NCBI RefSeq assembly: GCF_009795715.1 | Contig: NZ_WTCR01000010.1 | Location: 124,001 to 188,000, forward strand | Reading direction: 5' to 3' | DNA from: Labilibaculum euxinicum | GTDB lineage: Bacteria; Bacteroidota; Bacteroidia; Bacteroidales; Marinifilaceae | DNA: 64,000 nucleotides | Shown here: piece after piece, positions 8,166 through 17,053 of the stretch | Layout of the letters: every line of letters begins with the position of its first letter | How positions within the stretch are numbered: the first letter of the stretch is position 1 | Notes under the pieces: model-generated | Databases searched by the model: none | Seen by the model: the letters and a program-made list of their open reading frames with translations, nothing else | Told to the model about the DNA's origin: nothing | Position numbers and translations under genes: made by a program

Positions 8166-8346
8166 TTTTTCAATTTATAGAACCTAAAATTACACTAATA
8201 TTTGGCTTTGCTCTTATCCTTTGGTATTTATTCACATTTGTTAAGACAACTCACACTAAATTACTCACATAATACCAAAATTACCGTACATTATCGTACA
8301 CTCAATGTAATATAAGTGGACACAAAACACAAATCTCCACAAACCA

Positions 8347-8360
8347 TTTTACATGTAAAA
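8347..8360. promoter_or_regulatory. Perfect 14 bp palindrome TTTTACATGTAAAA
   Basis: A 14 bp perfect palindrome about 150 bp upstream of the export-operon promoter. Its ACATGT core recurs in AAACATGTTT at 8498-8507 within the promoter itself, which suggests one dimeric regulator binding both sites. This is inference from sequence symmetry only. Confidence 0.4.
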
Positions 8361-8484
8361 ATCTAAATATCAGCACAATTAACCCTATGGCACACCAATT
8401 GATAAACTAACAATAATTTGGGGTGAATATTTTCTTTGGTTATTTTATCGATTAAAACAAGACATTATCAGTTATAAATGCTGG

Positions 8485-8518
8485 TTTGTCGATAGGTAAA
8501 CATGTTTGTCTAATTTTG
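8485..8518 (+). promoter_or_regulatory. Promoter of the MacAB-like export operon with an overlapping palindrome
   Basis: TTTG at 8485-8488, a 22 bp spacer (slightly long), then TAATTTTG at 8511-8518. The palindrome AAACATGTTT at 8498-8507 lies within the spacer, where a bound repressor would block RNA polymerase. The predicted start is near 8525, about 58 nt before the ATG. Confidence 0.5.
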
Positions 8519-8582
8519 TTTGCAATAAAATGTAATAACATTAATATTGTATACAGATTTATTTTTAATACCAACAGCTATT

Positions 8583-9299
8583 ATGATTCGATTACAAAAC
8601 ATTCACAAATCGTATATTACCGGTACTAATAAACTTCACGTTTTAAAGGGGATTGATTTGCATATAAAAGAAGGCGAATTAGTTTCCATAATGGGATCGT
8701 CCGGGTCAGGTAAATCTACGCTTCTTAATATACTTGGTCTTTTAGACAATCATGATGAAGGAGTTTACACTCTTAATCAGGAAGAAATAAAAGCCATGAG
8801 TGAAACAAAAGCCGCTAAGCTTCGAAACAATCTACTCGGTTTTGTATTCCAGTCCTTTAATCTGATCTCATTTAAAAATGCCATGGAAAATGTGGCACTT
8901 CCATTGTATTACCAGAAGGTTGCCAGAAAAAAGAGGAATAAAACAGCTTTGGAGTATCTGGATAAAATGGGACTAAAAGATTGGGCTGAGCACATGCCAA
9001 ATGAGCTTTCAGGTGGTCAGAAGCAAAGAGTTGCAATAGCCCGGTCAATAATCACACAACCAAAAATTATTTTAGCAGATGAACCAACTGGTGCATTAGA
9101 TTCTGCAACCTCCGTTGAAGTGATGAATCTTTTAAAAGAAATTAATCAATCCGGTATCACAGTTATTATCGTAACACACGAAAATGATATCGCCCATATG
9201 ACAGATCGGATTATTAATCTAAAAGATGGTAGAATCGAATCCATTATTGAGAATAATAAAATCAATAGTAAGGAAACTATCAGAGTTCCTCAGGAATAA
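8583..9299 (+). CDS. ABC transporter ATP-binding protein, MacB/LolD-like
   Basis: The protein has 238 residues from ATG 8583 (MIRLQNIHKSYITGTNKL). An in-frame TTG at 8547 would add 12 poor residues. All ABC motifs are intact: Walker A GSSGSGKST, Q loop FVFQSFNLI, signature LSGGQKQRVAIAR, Walker B IILADEPTGALD and switch histidine in VTHEND. It belongs to the MacB/LolD group of ATPases that drive mechanotransmission by FtsX-fold permeases rather than substrate passage through the membrane. It is the first gene of an operon with two permeases, an adaptor and an outer membrane channel, so it most likely powers export of a periplasmic substrate. Confidence 0.95.
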   Translation: MIRLQNIHKSYITGTNKLHVLKGIDLHIKEGELVSIMGSSGSGKSTLLNILGLLDNHDEGVYTLNQEEIKAMSETKAAKLRNNLLGFVFQSFNLISFKNAMENVALPLYYQKVARKKRNKTALEYLDKMGLKDWAEHMPNELSGGQKQRVAIARSIITQPKIILADEPTGALDSATSVEVMNLLKEINQSGITVIIVTHENDIAHMTDRIINLKDGRIESIIENNKINSKETIRVPQE

Positions 9300-9335
9300 C
9301 CAAACTATCTAAACCTAAACGCCTAGAATAAAGCT

Positions 9336-10589
9336 ATGTTCGACAGAGATAAATGGCAAGAAATATTTAGTACCATTAGTAAAAATAAAACCAGAACCGT
9401 TCTGACCGGTTTTTCGGTAGCAACAGGAATTTTCATGTTGATTTTTCTTTTGGGTGCAGGACGAGGTCTTAGAAATGGAATGACTTCAGTTTTTGCACAA
9501 GATGCAACCAACAGCATGCAAATATATGGTGGCAGAACAACCAAAGCATACAAAGGAACTCCCGAAGGAAAACGAATTCAAATGGTTAATGAAGACTATC
9601 TTGGGTTTAAAAAATCAATTGAAAAATTGGATGTAATTTCTGCAATGTCTTACATTCCCGGAGCTGAAATAATATCCTATAAAAACAATTACGGAAATTT
9701 TAATGTGTCTCCTGTTCATGAAACTTATAAAGAGATTAAAAATTTCGAAATACTTGAAGGACGATTTTTAAATGAAAAGGATATTAAGGAAAACCGAAAA
9801 GTTGTTGCCATTCAGGATGTTGTTAAGGAGGTTCTCTTCCCTAAAGAAACGGCAATCAATAAATTAATTAATATCAACAACATCAAATTTAAGGTAGTTG
9901 GTGTTTTTAATCAGCCAAGTTTCGATGATAATTCCAGAGAAATTTACATCCCGATTACTGTTGCTCAAAATATTTTTAACAACAACGATCACCTTCAAAG
10001 AATATCCTTTACACTAAACGATATTTCTGTAGATGAGAGTAAAAAAGTTGAGCAATTTATTACTTACCAAATGGCTAAACGACATGAATTTAGTCCAGAA
10101 GATAAGAATGCTCTTTGGATACAGAACAACATCGAAAATTCTCAGCAATTTGCGGGTCTTTTTAGCGCAATTGAAATGTTTGTATGGATTATTGGAATTT
10201 TCACTATTGCATTAGGAGTAATTGGTGTTTTTAATATTATGATGATTGTTGTTAAGGAAAGAACCAAGGAAATCGGAATTCGAAAAGCAATTGGGGCTTC
10301 TCCAAGCTCCGTAGTTGGACTGATATTAATGGAGGCAATATTTATAACAGCAGCCTCGGGATATGTCGGACTAATTGCCGGGGTAGGCTTACTCGAAGTA
10401 ATCACCAAATTTGATCTTATCAACAAAATATACCCACCTGCAGCAATTTACTTTTTAAATCCACAGGTTGATTTAGGAATAGCTATAGGTGCAACCATTG
10501 TTTTGGTTGTAACCGGTGCTCTTGCGGGTTTTTTCCCGGCAAGAAAAGCCGCTTCAATCAGACCCATTGAAGCTTTAAGAGACGAATAA
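9336..10589 (+). CDS. MacB-like FtsX-domain permease, first of two
   Basis: This 417-residue protein has one membrane segment near residues 20-45 (TVLTGFSVATGIFMLIFLLGAG), a large periplasmic MacB_PCD domain (about 50-270), and three C-terminal membrane segments of the FtsX domain. These include the conserved VKERTKEIGIRKAIGA and the closing GFFPARKAASIRPIEALRDE. It begins 36 bp after the ATPase gene and is followed at 27 bp by a paralogue with a very similar start (MFDRDKWQEI versus MFDLDKWQEI), suggesting a heterodimeric transporter. The ATPase domain is separate here, whereas E. coli MacB has it fused. Confidence 0.93.
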   Translation: MFDRDKWQEIFSTISKNKTRTVLTGFSVATGIFMLIFLLGAGRGLRNGMTSVFAQDATNSMQIYGGRTTKAYKGTPEGKRIQMVNEDYLGFKKSIEKLDVISAMSYIPGAEIISYKNNYGNFNVSPVHETYKEIKNFEILEGRFLNEKDIKENRKVVAIQDVVKEVLFPKETAINKLININNIKFKVVGVFNQPSFDDNSREIYIPITVAQNIFNNNDHLQRISFTLNDISVDESKKVEQFITYQMAKRHEFSPEDKNALWIQNNIENSQQFAGLFSAIEMFVWIIGIFTIALGVIGVFNIMMIVVKERTKEIGIRKAIGASPSSVVGLILMEAIFITAASGYVGLIAGVGLLEVITKFDLINKIYPPAAIYFLNPQVDLGIAIGATIVLVVTGALAGFFPARKAASIRPIEALRDE

Positions 10590-10616
10590 TAAACCAGACT
10601 AATAAACGATCAGCTA

Positions 10617-11867
10617 ATGTTCGATTTGGATAAATGGCAGGAAATTACTGCCGCACTAAAAAAGAATAAACTACGGACCATACTTACCGGTCTCGGGGTA
10701 ATGTTTGGAATCTTAATTCTGGTAACCTTACTGGGTATTGGAAGAGGTTTTCAAAATAATATACAATCCTCATTAGGTAATTTCGCAACAAATTCAACAG
10801 TTTTTTGGGTAGAAAAAACTACCAAAGCTTATAAAGGTTTGCCACGAAACAGATCGTATCAGTTTACCAATGATGATTTGGAAGTACTTAAAAGATCGAT
10901 ACCTGAGCTGCAGGATATTGCCCCTGATATAAATGGATGGAGCGGAAATGCCACCAACAATACATTCCGGGAAGATAAAAAAGGAAATTTCAGAATCAAA
11001 GGGACTTCACCTGAAATGAACAATGTAAACCCGGTTGAAGTTACTGCCGGTCGTTTTATCAATCAGAATGATTTAAAAGAATTTCGAAAAGTAATTACGA
11101 TTGGACCAAGAGTTCAGGAACTAATGTTCGAAAAAGATGAAGATCCAATTGGTCAGTACCTTAAAGTAAATGGAATTTATTTTAGAATTATTGGTACAAT
11201 TAAACCATTAAGTCGAAATATGGGAATGCGCGATGACGTTCTTCAAATGCCATTTACCACCCTGCAGCAATTGTATAACCAAGGAGACAAATTCCGTGTA
11301 TTCTTAGCAACGGCTAAGGTTGGAGAATCGGTTGCCGACTTGGAAGACAAAATATTTGAGATTCTGGCCAGAAGGCATTCCATTCATCCTGATGACAGAC
11401 AAGCCATTGGTAATTTTAATATTGCTAAGATGTTCAACAAAATATTTGGCCTTTTTAACAGCATTGGATTCTTATTTTGGGTGATAGGCTTTGGAGTTCT
11501 TCTAACCGGTATTATTGGAGTTAGCAATATTATGCATGTAGTTGTAAAAGAAAGAACAAAAGAATTAGGAATTAAACGTGCCATTGGTGCACGTCCTCGT
11601 GAAGTTGTTGGTCAAATCATAAATGAAGCCGTTTTCCTCACCACCTTTGCGGGATTCTGGGGACTGGTTTTAGGTGTTTTAATTGTTGAAGGAATCGGTA
11701 AAATGACAGAAGGTGATCCTAACCCGCAGATTTTAAATCCTTATGTTGATATAAATGTTGCATTTATAGCACTCGGTGTTTTGGTTTTATTTGGTGTTTT
11801 GGCTGGGTTGCTTCCAGCACAAAGAGCCATCAGAATTAAACCCGTAGATGCATTGAGATACGAATAA
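10617..11867 (+). CDS. MacB-like FtsX-domain permease, second of two
   Basis: The protein has 416 residues and the same layout as the preceding gene: a first membrane segment (TILTGLGVMFGILILVTLLG), a periplasmic domain, then three membrane segments with VKERTKELGIKRAIGA and LLPAQRAIRIKPVDALRYE. The two proteins share the TNS...TTKAYKG segment in the periplasmic domain but have diverged widely in between, as expected for subunits with distinct faces. The substrate cannot be told from the sequence; relatives export peptides, lipopeptides or macrolides. Confidence 0.93.
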   Translation: MFDLDKWQEITAALKKNKLRTILTGLGVMFGILILVTLLGIGRGFQNNIQSSLGNFATNSTVFWVEKTTKAYKGLPRNRSYQFTNDDLEVLKRSIPELQDIAPDINGWSGNATNNTFREDKKGNFRIKGTSPEMNNVNPVEVTAGRFINQNDLKEFRKVITIGPRVQELMFEKDEDPIGQYLKVNGIYFRIIGTIKPLSRNMGMRDDVLQMPFTTLQQLYNQGDKFRVFLATAKVGESVADLEDKIFEILARRHSIHPDDRQAIGNFNIAKMFNKIFGLFNSIGFLFWVIGFGVLLTGIIGVSNIMHVVVKERTKELGIKRAIGARPREVVGQIINEAVFLTTFAGFWGLVLGVLIVEGIGKMTEGDPNPQILNPYVDINVAFIALGVLVLFGVLAGLLPAQRAIRIKPVDALRYE

Positions 11868-11902
11868 AAAAAATAATTCATAATCCGAAAATAATACTAG
11901 TC

Positions 11903-13021
11903 ATGAAAAAAGTTTTTAGAATTGTATTGGTTGTATTTTTTATCTTCCTTTTTGTAGGAACCATTGTATTCCTATATCAAAAGTCGCAGGATAAACCTGT
12001 GGTTTACAACACAAAATCACCTGAAATAACAGATATTATTAAAAAGACGGTTGCAACCGGATCTGTTGTACCAAGGAAAGAAATCGCAATTAAACCTCAG
12101 GGAGTTTCCGGAATTATTGAAACTTTATATGTTGAGGCCGGGGATATGCTTAAAAAAGGTGATCCTATTGCTAAAATAAAGATCATTCCTGATATGATTA
12201 ATTTGAATAGTGCTGAATCGAGAGTAAAAATTGCACAAATTAATTACGAGGATAAAGAAATTAACTATCAGCGAGATAAAGCTTTGTTTGAAAAGAAAGT
12301 AATATCAGAATCTGATTTCCAAAAAACACAATTGTCTTTCCGAAATTCTAAGGAAGAGTTACAATCAGCAAAAGATAATCTGCAGTTGATTAAAGAAGGT
12401 GTAACCAAAAGTTCTGCAAAAGCTACCAATACCATTATTCGTTCAACAATTGAAGGAATGATACTTGATATTCCGGTAAAAGAAGGAAATTCAGTAATTC
12501 AAAGCAATACTTTTAATGATGGAACCACAGTTGCTATTGTTGCTGACATGGGCGAAATGATTTTCCAAGGTAAAGTTGATGAGACTGAAGTTGGGAAAAT
12601 TGTTCAGGGAATGAACCTTGAATTAACAATTGGTGCAATTGAAGATGTGAAGTTTGACGCTCATCTGGAATACATATCTCCAAAAGGTGTGGAAGAGAAT
12701 GGTGCCATTCAATTTGAAATAAAAGCCTCTGTTAAGCTTAAAAAAGACTTCTTTATTCGCTCAGGATACAGTGCTAATGCTGAAATTGTACTTGATAAAA
12801 GAGAAAAAGTATTGGCTGTAAACGAAAGTCTTTTAGAGTTTAAAAATGATTCAACTTTTGTAGAGGTAGAAACTTCTGAGCAAAAGTTCGAAAAAAGATT
12901 TATTAAAACTGGTCTTTCGGATGGTATCAACATTGAAGTTTTAGAAGGCATTACAAAAGACGATAAGCTTAAAGGAGAAAAAAGGAAAAAAATTGAAGAA
13001 ATAAAAGAGAAGAAAGACTAG
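11903..13021 (+). CDS. MacA-like periplasmic adaptor (HlyD family)
   Basis: The protein has 372 residues. It has one N-terminal membrane anchor (IVLVVFFIFLFVGTIVFLYQ), then the split biotinyl-lipoyl domain with KPQGVSGIIETLYVEAGD and later IEGMILDIPVKEGNSV. A coiled-coil hairpin lies between them (about 95-180, rich in K, E, Q), and beta-barrel and membrane-proximal domains follow. It should bridge the inner-membrane permeases and the TolC-like channel encoded next. It lies 35 bp after the second permease. The very charged C-terminal tail (KGEKRKKIEEIKEKKD) is a local peculiarity. Confidence 0.92.
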   Translation: MKKVFRIVLVVFFIFLFVGTIVFLYQKSQDKPVVYNTKSPEITDIIKKTVATGSVVPRKEIAIKPQGVSGIIETLYVEAGDMLKKGDPIAKIKIIPDMINLNSAESRVKIAQINYEDKEINYQRDKALFEKKVISESDFQKTQLSFRNSKEELQSAKDNLQLIKEGVTKSSAKATNTIIRSTIEGMILDIPVKEGNSVIQSNTFNDGTTVAIVADMGEMIFQGKVDETEVGKIVQGMNLELTIGAIEDVKFDAHLEYISPKGVEENGAIQFEIKASVKLKKDFFIRSGYSANAEIVLDKREKVLAVNESLLEFKNDSTFVEVETSEQKFEKRFIKTGLSDGINIEVLEGITKDDKLKGEKRKKIEEIKEKKD

Positions 13022-13129
13022 GAAAAATTTCCATTGCAGTGGAAAGATTGAATAAGCATCTTTAATTTGTCATTATTAAATTAATAACGGAAGAACTAGT
13101 TTTGTCGGATCAAAAAAATACATACACAC

Positions 13130-14491
13130 ATGAAAAAAATATTATTACTTGTCCTTGCTTTTGCCTTTTCCTTTTCTGGTATTTATGCTCAGGAATTATG
13201 GAATCTGGAAAAATGCATAACACATGCAAAGGAACACAATATCAACCTTAAGTTACAAAAACTGGATGCTGACGTTCAGGCAAACAATACCAGACAATCA
13301 AAATTGGATCTTTTACCAGACTTAAATGGTAATACAGGATACAACTTTAACTATGGACGTTCGCTAAGCGCTGACAATACATATGTAAACGAAAACAGTC
13401 AAACTGGTTCTCTTGGCCTTTCCTCCAGAGTTACTCTATTCAGTGGTTTTCAAAAATGGAATTCAGTTAAACAAAACGAATTGGATCTTAAAGCAAATTT
13501 GCAGGATGTTGAAAAAGCAAAAGAAGATTTAGCACTAAATATCACATCTTACTATTTGGATATTTTATTTAAAAAAGAACTTCTTCAAGTTGCCCAGGAA
13601 CAACTAAAAGTTACTGAGCTTCAGATTAAAAGAACAGAAGTTTTGGTAGAAGCAGGAACTTTACCAAAAGGAACTTTGATGGAACAAAAAGCTCAGGCTG
13701 CACGCGAAGATCTTGCTGTAGTTAACGCACAAAATTCTCTTGATATCGCTTTGCTCGATTTGGCTCAGCTATTGGACTTAGAAGACACGAAAAATTTTGA
13801 TATCCAGACACCTGAACTACCTGTTTTAAATGCAACCAAATCAATGGTTGATCCTGAATCAGTTTTTATTAATGCATTAACCTTCCGTCCGGAAATGAAA
13901 GCGGCACAATACCGTTTGGAAAGCTCTGAGAAAGGTTTGATTATTGCTAAAGGTCAACGTACTCCAACTTTATCAATGTCAGGATCATGGAATTCGGGTT
14001 ATCGCAGAAATCAACCTGAATATGGATTCGCCACAGACGGAAGCCCTATTATTATCAGAAAAGAAATGAAATTGAACGATCAATTAAGATTGTTTGAATC
14101 TAAAAGCTTTGGTTTCAATTTAAGCATTCCAATTTTTAACGGAGGTAGTGTTAATCGAAACATTAGCAACGCAAAAGTAAATATCGACCGTTCCAAATTG
14201 AATATGGAGAACTCTAAAAACGCACTGAGAAAGGATATTCAACAAGCACATGCCAATGCAAAGGCTGCCATGAAAAAGTTTTTCTCTAGTGAAACAGCAG
14301 TTTCTTCAACCGAAGAAGCCTTCCGTTATACTGAAGAAAAATTCAACTTAGGTTTGGTAAATTCAGTTGATTACAATCAGGAAAAAAACAATCTTTTCAA
14401 ATCTAAATCGGATTTACTGCAAGCGAAATACGAATACATATTCCGCACCAAAATTCTTGATTTCTATAATGGAATCGAAATAAATTTATAA
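13130..14491 (+). CDS. TolC family outer membrane channel
   Basis: The protein has 453 residues with a signal peptide (MKKILLLVLAFAFSFSGIYAQ) followed by LWNLEKCITHAKEHNINLK, the usual opening of Bacteroidota OEP proteins. Two repeats of the outer membrane efflux fold are visible, each with long helices (about 120-230 and 320-440) and a beta strand pair (TGYNFNYG; FGFNLSIPIFNGG). It should supply the outer membrane duct for the MacAB-like complex encoded just upstream. The 108 bp gap before it contains a small hairpin (13028-13045) and a TAGTTTTG box (13097-13104), so partly independent transcription is possible. A strong terminator follows. Confidence 0.93.
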   Translation: MKKILLLVLAFAFSFSGIYAQELWNLEKCITHAKEHNINLKLQKLDADVQANNTRQSKLDLLPDLNGNTGYNFNYGRSLSADNTYVNENSQTGSLGLSSRVTLFSGFQKWNSVKQNELDLKANLQDVEKAKEDLALNITSYYLDILFKKELLQVAQEQLKVTELQIKRTEVLVEAGTLPKGTLMEQKAQAAREDLAVVNAQNSLDIALLDLAQLLDLEDTKNFDIQTPELPVLNATKSMVDPESVFINALTFRPEMKAAQYRLESSEKGLIIAKGQRTPTLSMSGSWNSGYRRNQPEYGFATDGSPIIIRKEMKLNDQLRLFESKSFGFNLSIPIFNGGSVNRNISNAKVNIDRSKLNMENSKNALRKDIQQAHANAKAAMKKFFSSETAVSSTEEAFRYTEEKFNLGLVNSVDYNQEKNNLFKSKSDLLQAKYEYIFRTKILDFYNGIEINL

Positions 14492-14510
14492 TCAAGTTTC
14501 AAATTCAAAA

Positions 14511-14546
14511 AAGCTCTCAGCCCATTTCGGGTTGAGAGTTTTTTTT
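14511..14546 (+). terminator. Intrinsic terminator of the export operon
   Basis: CTCTCAGCCC and GGGTTGAGAG form a stem (one G-T pair) followed by eight Ts. It ends the five-gene operon. Confidence 0.9.
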
Positions 14547-14719
14547 ATCAAGTAAGTATTTCCTTCTAATTATTTGTCTTAGTAATAGAACTGTTTTAAA
14601 ACCATATCATTTCCCCATTTTAATAAATTTGGATAGTGCATTGGTCATATTATTTGAACTGTTATCGTTCACAATTAGTATTTTATCCTTTATTTTGCAT
14701 TGATTTTAAATTTTATCAA

Positions 14720-15433
14720 ATGGCATTACTATTACATATAGAGACATCAACAGCGGTTTGTTCTGTTGCATTAGGGAAAGATGGTGATTTACTGGCTCTT
14801 AAAGAAACGAAAGAAGGAATGAAACACGCAACTCACCTAACCGTTTTTATTCAAAACATTTTAAAGGAGAATAATTTAACTCCAACCGATTTAGACGGTG
14901 TTGTTATTAGTATGGGCCCTGGATCGTATACTGGCTTACGTATTGGGGTATCAACAGCCAAAGGGATTTGTTACGGAGCTAACCTGCCTCTAATCTCAAT
15001 AAATACTTTGCAGGCAATGACAAAGCCATTACTTGAGAATAAAGAAATTACGTCTCTATTGACTAATCCTGAAAAAGCCTACTACTGTCCGATGATTGAT
15101 GCAAGAAGGATGGAAGTTTACACGGCCTTTTTCAATTGCAAAAATGAATTGGCCGGAGATATTTCTGCTGATATTATTGATGAAAACTCCTACTCGAAAG
15201 AACTTTCGGAAAGAGAAATTATTTTCTTTGGTGATGGCTCTTCAAAGTGCAAAGAAGTAATCAAAAGTAAAAATGGCATCTTTCTTGATAATGTAACACC
15301 ATCGGCAGTAGGAATGATAGAACTGGCTGAAATAAAATTTCAGAATCAGGAATTTGAAGATGTAGCTTATTTTGAGCCCTTTTATCTGAAAGATTTTGTT
15401 GCAACTACTCCTAAAAAGAATATCTTTAATTAA
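14720..15433 (+). CDS. tsaB: tRNA threonylcarbamoyladenosine biosynthesis protein TsaB
   Basis: The product has 237 residues from ATG 14720 (MALLLHIETSTAVCSVAL). An in-frame ATG at 14636 would add 28 residues unlike the family, so the internal start is chosen. The ASKHA-type N-terminus (HIETSTAVCSVALGKDGDLL), the motif GVVISMGPGSYTGLRIGVSTAKG and the YCPMIDARRMEVYTAFF segment are diagnostic of TsaB/YeaZ. TsaB pairs with TsaD and TsaE to make t6A37 in ANN-decoding tRNAs, and the protein acts as a scaffold rather than a catalyst. A DUF3108 gene follows 18 bp later. Confidence 0.95.
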   Translation: MALLLHIETSTAVCSVALGKDGDLLALKETKEGMKHATHLTVFIQNILKENNLTPTDLDGVVISMGPGSYTGLRIGVSTAKGICYGANLPLISINTLQAMTKPLLENKEITSLLTNPEKAYYCPMIDARRMEVYTAFFNCKNELAGDISADIIDENSYSKELSEREIIFFGDGSSKCKEVIKSKNGIFLDNVTPSAVGMIELAEIKFQNQEFEDVAYFEPFYLKDFVATTPKKNIFN

Positions 15434-15451
15434 GAATCAACAATAGTCCAT

Positions 15452-16219
15452 ATGTATAAATTATCTCTTAGCATTCTTCTAATTTTTCTAAGCCATACAC
15501 TTTTACTGGCCGATTCACCTATTAAGAATGCCGAAAAGGGGGAAAATCTAAGATATGTTATACATTATGGAATTATTCGAGGAGGAAAAGCAAGCCTAAA
15601 AATCAGACGTGAAAAAATAGATGGCAAAGATCTGTATCATGCAACTCTAACTGGGAAAACCATCGGATTATTCAATTCGCTGTATAAAGTAAAAGATACA
15701 TACGAGAGTTTTATTAATACAGAAACTCTGTTGCCGGTAAAAGCAATTAGAGATATTCGCGAAGGGAATTACAAAAGATATACTGAAATTGTTTTTAACC
15801 GGGAAAAGAATGAAGTGAACTCAACACGTTCCGGAATTCATAAAGTACCAGCAGGAACACATGATATTTTATCGGCTTTTTACTTTGCAAGAGCCAATCA
15901 TTTCAATTCAAATTTAAAAGTTGGAGAAGTAGTCAAGATTCAAACTCACTTCTCTGATGAATTGTTTCTTCTTCAATTCCGATTCATGGGATATGAAACA
16001 ATTAACAGCAAAATTGGAGATGTGAACTGTTATAAGTTCATACCAATTGTTGCAACAGGCAGAGCATTTAAAGATGAAGATGATATGACTATCTGGATAT
16101 CTGCTGATGCAAACCGGATTCCGGTCCGCGTACAATTCGATCTTTTTATTGGTTCATTGCGTTGCGATTTGATGAATTTTTCAGATTTCTCCTATGACTC
16201 ACTATTGGATAACGACTAA
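15452..16219 (+). CDS. DUF3108 domain-containing secreted protein
   Basis: The protein has 255 residues with a signal peptide (MYKLSLSILLIFLSHTLLLAD). The mature protein begins with GENLRYVIHYGIIRGGKASLKI and has KTIGLFNSLYKVKDTYESFI and PVKAIRDIREGNYKRYTEIVF, which match the DUF3108 family of periplasmic beta-rich proteins. The function of the family is not established to my knowledge. It is 18 bp after tsaB on the same strand and probably co-transcribed, though no functional link to tRNA modification is evident. Confidence 0.88.
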   Translation: MYKLSLSILLIFLSHTLLLADSPIKNAEKGENLRYVIHYGIIRGGKASLKIRREKIDGKDLYHATLTGKTIGLFNSLYKVKDTYESFINTETLLPVKAIRDIREGNYKRYTEIVFNREKNEVNSTRSGIHKVPAGTHDILSAFYFARANHFNSNLKVGEVVKIQTHFSDELFLLQFRFMGYETINSKIGDVNCYKFIPIVATGRAFKDEDDMTIWISADANRIPVRVQFDLFIGSLRCDLMNFSDFSYDSLLDND

Positions 16220-16290
16220 TTTTTTGCCATTTCCGAGGTATCTATTTCAAACAAAGCCTTATAATATTTCAGAATATTAATTGTTTACCC

Positions 16291-16298
16291 TATTTTTG
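16291..16298 (+). promoter_or_regulatory. Promoter box upstream of efp
   Basis: TATTTTTG matches TAnnTTTG, 66 bp before the efp ATG. No clear upstream TTG element is present at the usual distance. Confidence 0.4.
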
Positions 16299-16364
16299 CA
16301 AAACTCAAAAGAAAACGAAACTTTTCTTTTCTTAGAAATGATTATTAAAATTTAATATTATATC

Positions 16365-16934
16365 ATGGCATCTACTACAGATTTTAAAAATGGAATGTGT
16401 ATCCACTATAAAGGAGATTTATATACCATTGTTCAATTCCAACACGTAAAACCAGGTAAGGGTCCTGCCTTTGTTAGAACAAAACTTAAAAATGTTAAAA
16501 CAGGTAAAGTTATTGACAATACTTTTAACTCTGGTGTGAAAATTGACATAGCCCGTATTGAAAGACGCCCTCATCAATTCCTTTATAAAGATGATATGGG
16601 ATATAATTTGATGCATACAGAAACATACGAACAAATTGTTTTACCTGAAGAATTGTTTAACGCAGCTGACCTTTTAAAAGAAGGTGAAATGGTTGAGGCG
16701 GTTTTCCACGCCGACACAGAAACGCCATTGTATGTTGATCTTCCTGCTCATGTTGTTATGGAAGTTACTTACACAGAACCTGGTTTAAGAGGCGATAGTT
16801 CATCGACCTCATCGCTAAAAGCAGCAACTGTAGAAAGTGGTGCGACCATAATGGTACCTTTATTTATCAACACAGGCGATTTAATTAAAATTGACACGCG
16901 CGATCACTCTTATTCAGAGCGCGTAAAAGCATAA
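16365..16934 (+). CDS. efp: Translation elongation factor P
   Basis: The protein has 189 residues, a normal length, with three OB-like domains. The loop tip motif [18 protein letters not shown] places the presumed functional lysine at residue 32, equivalent to E. coli Lys34. The C-terminal signature [20 protein letters not shown] is present. EF-P enters the ribosomal E site and relieves stalling at polyproline. No EpmA, EpmB or EarP gene is adjacent, so any modification of the lysine cannot be inferred from this window. A terminator follows directly. Confidence 0.97.
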   Translation: MASTTDFKNGMCIHYKGDLYTIVQFQHVKPGKGPAFVRTKLKNVKTGKVIDNTFNSGVKIDIARIERRPHQFLYKDDMGYNLMHTETYEQIVLPEELFNAADLLKEGEMVEAVFHADTETPLYVDLPAHVVMEVTYTEPGLRGDSSSTSSLKAATVESGATIMVPLFINTGDLIKIDTRDHSYSERVKA

Positions 16935-16953
16935 TTCCTATAAACTCATCATC

Positions 16954-16989
16954 AAAAAAGGATTCTTTATGGAATCCTTTTTTTTTTTC
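16954..16989 (+). terminator. Intrinsic terminator of efp
   Basis: AAAAAAGGATTC and GAATCCTTTTTT form a perfect 12 bp stem followed by a further T run. Confidence 0.92.
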
Positions 16990-17053
16990 ATATTTCCGAT
17001 TGGCTGATGATTTGATATTTATTAAATTAGCATGGAACATAAACCCCCCTATC

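Larger units (their letters stand above)
8166..8582. other. Intergenic region between dgt and the export operon
   Basis: About 415 bp separate these divergent genes. Contents seen: CGTACA twice, ten bases apart (8285-8290 and 8295-8300), a perfect palindrome at 8347-8360, a second palindrome at 8498-8507 inside a promoter spacer, and a promoter at 8485-8518. No ORF or structural RNA is evident. Confidence 0.6.

Noticed and set aside
13028-13045. TTTCCATTGCAGTGGAAA hairpin between adaptor and TolC genes considered as a terminator
   Set aside because: No T run follows and the downstream gene belongs to the same operon, so it is at most a partial attenuator or transcript stabiliser.
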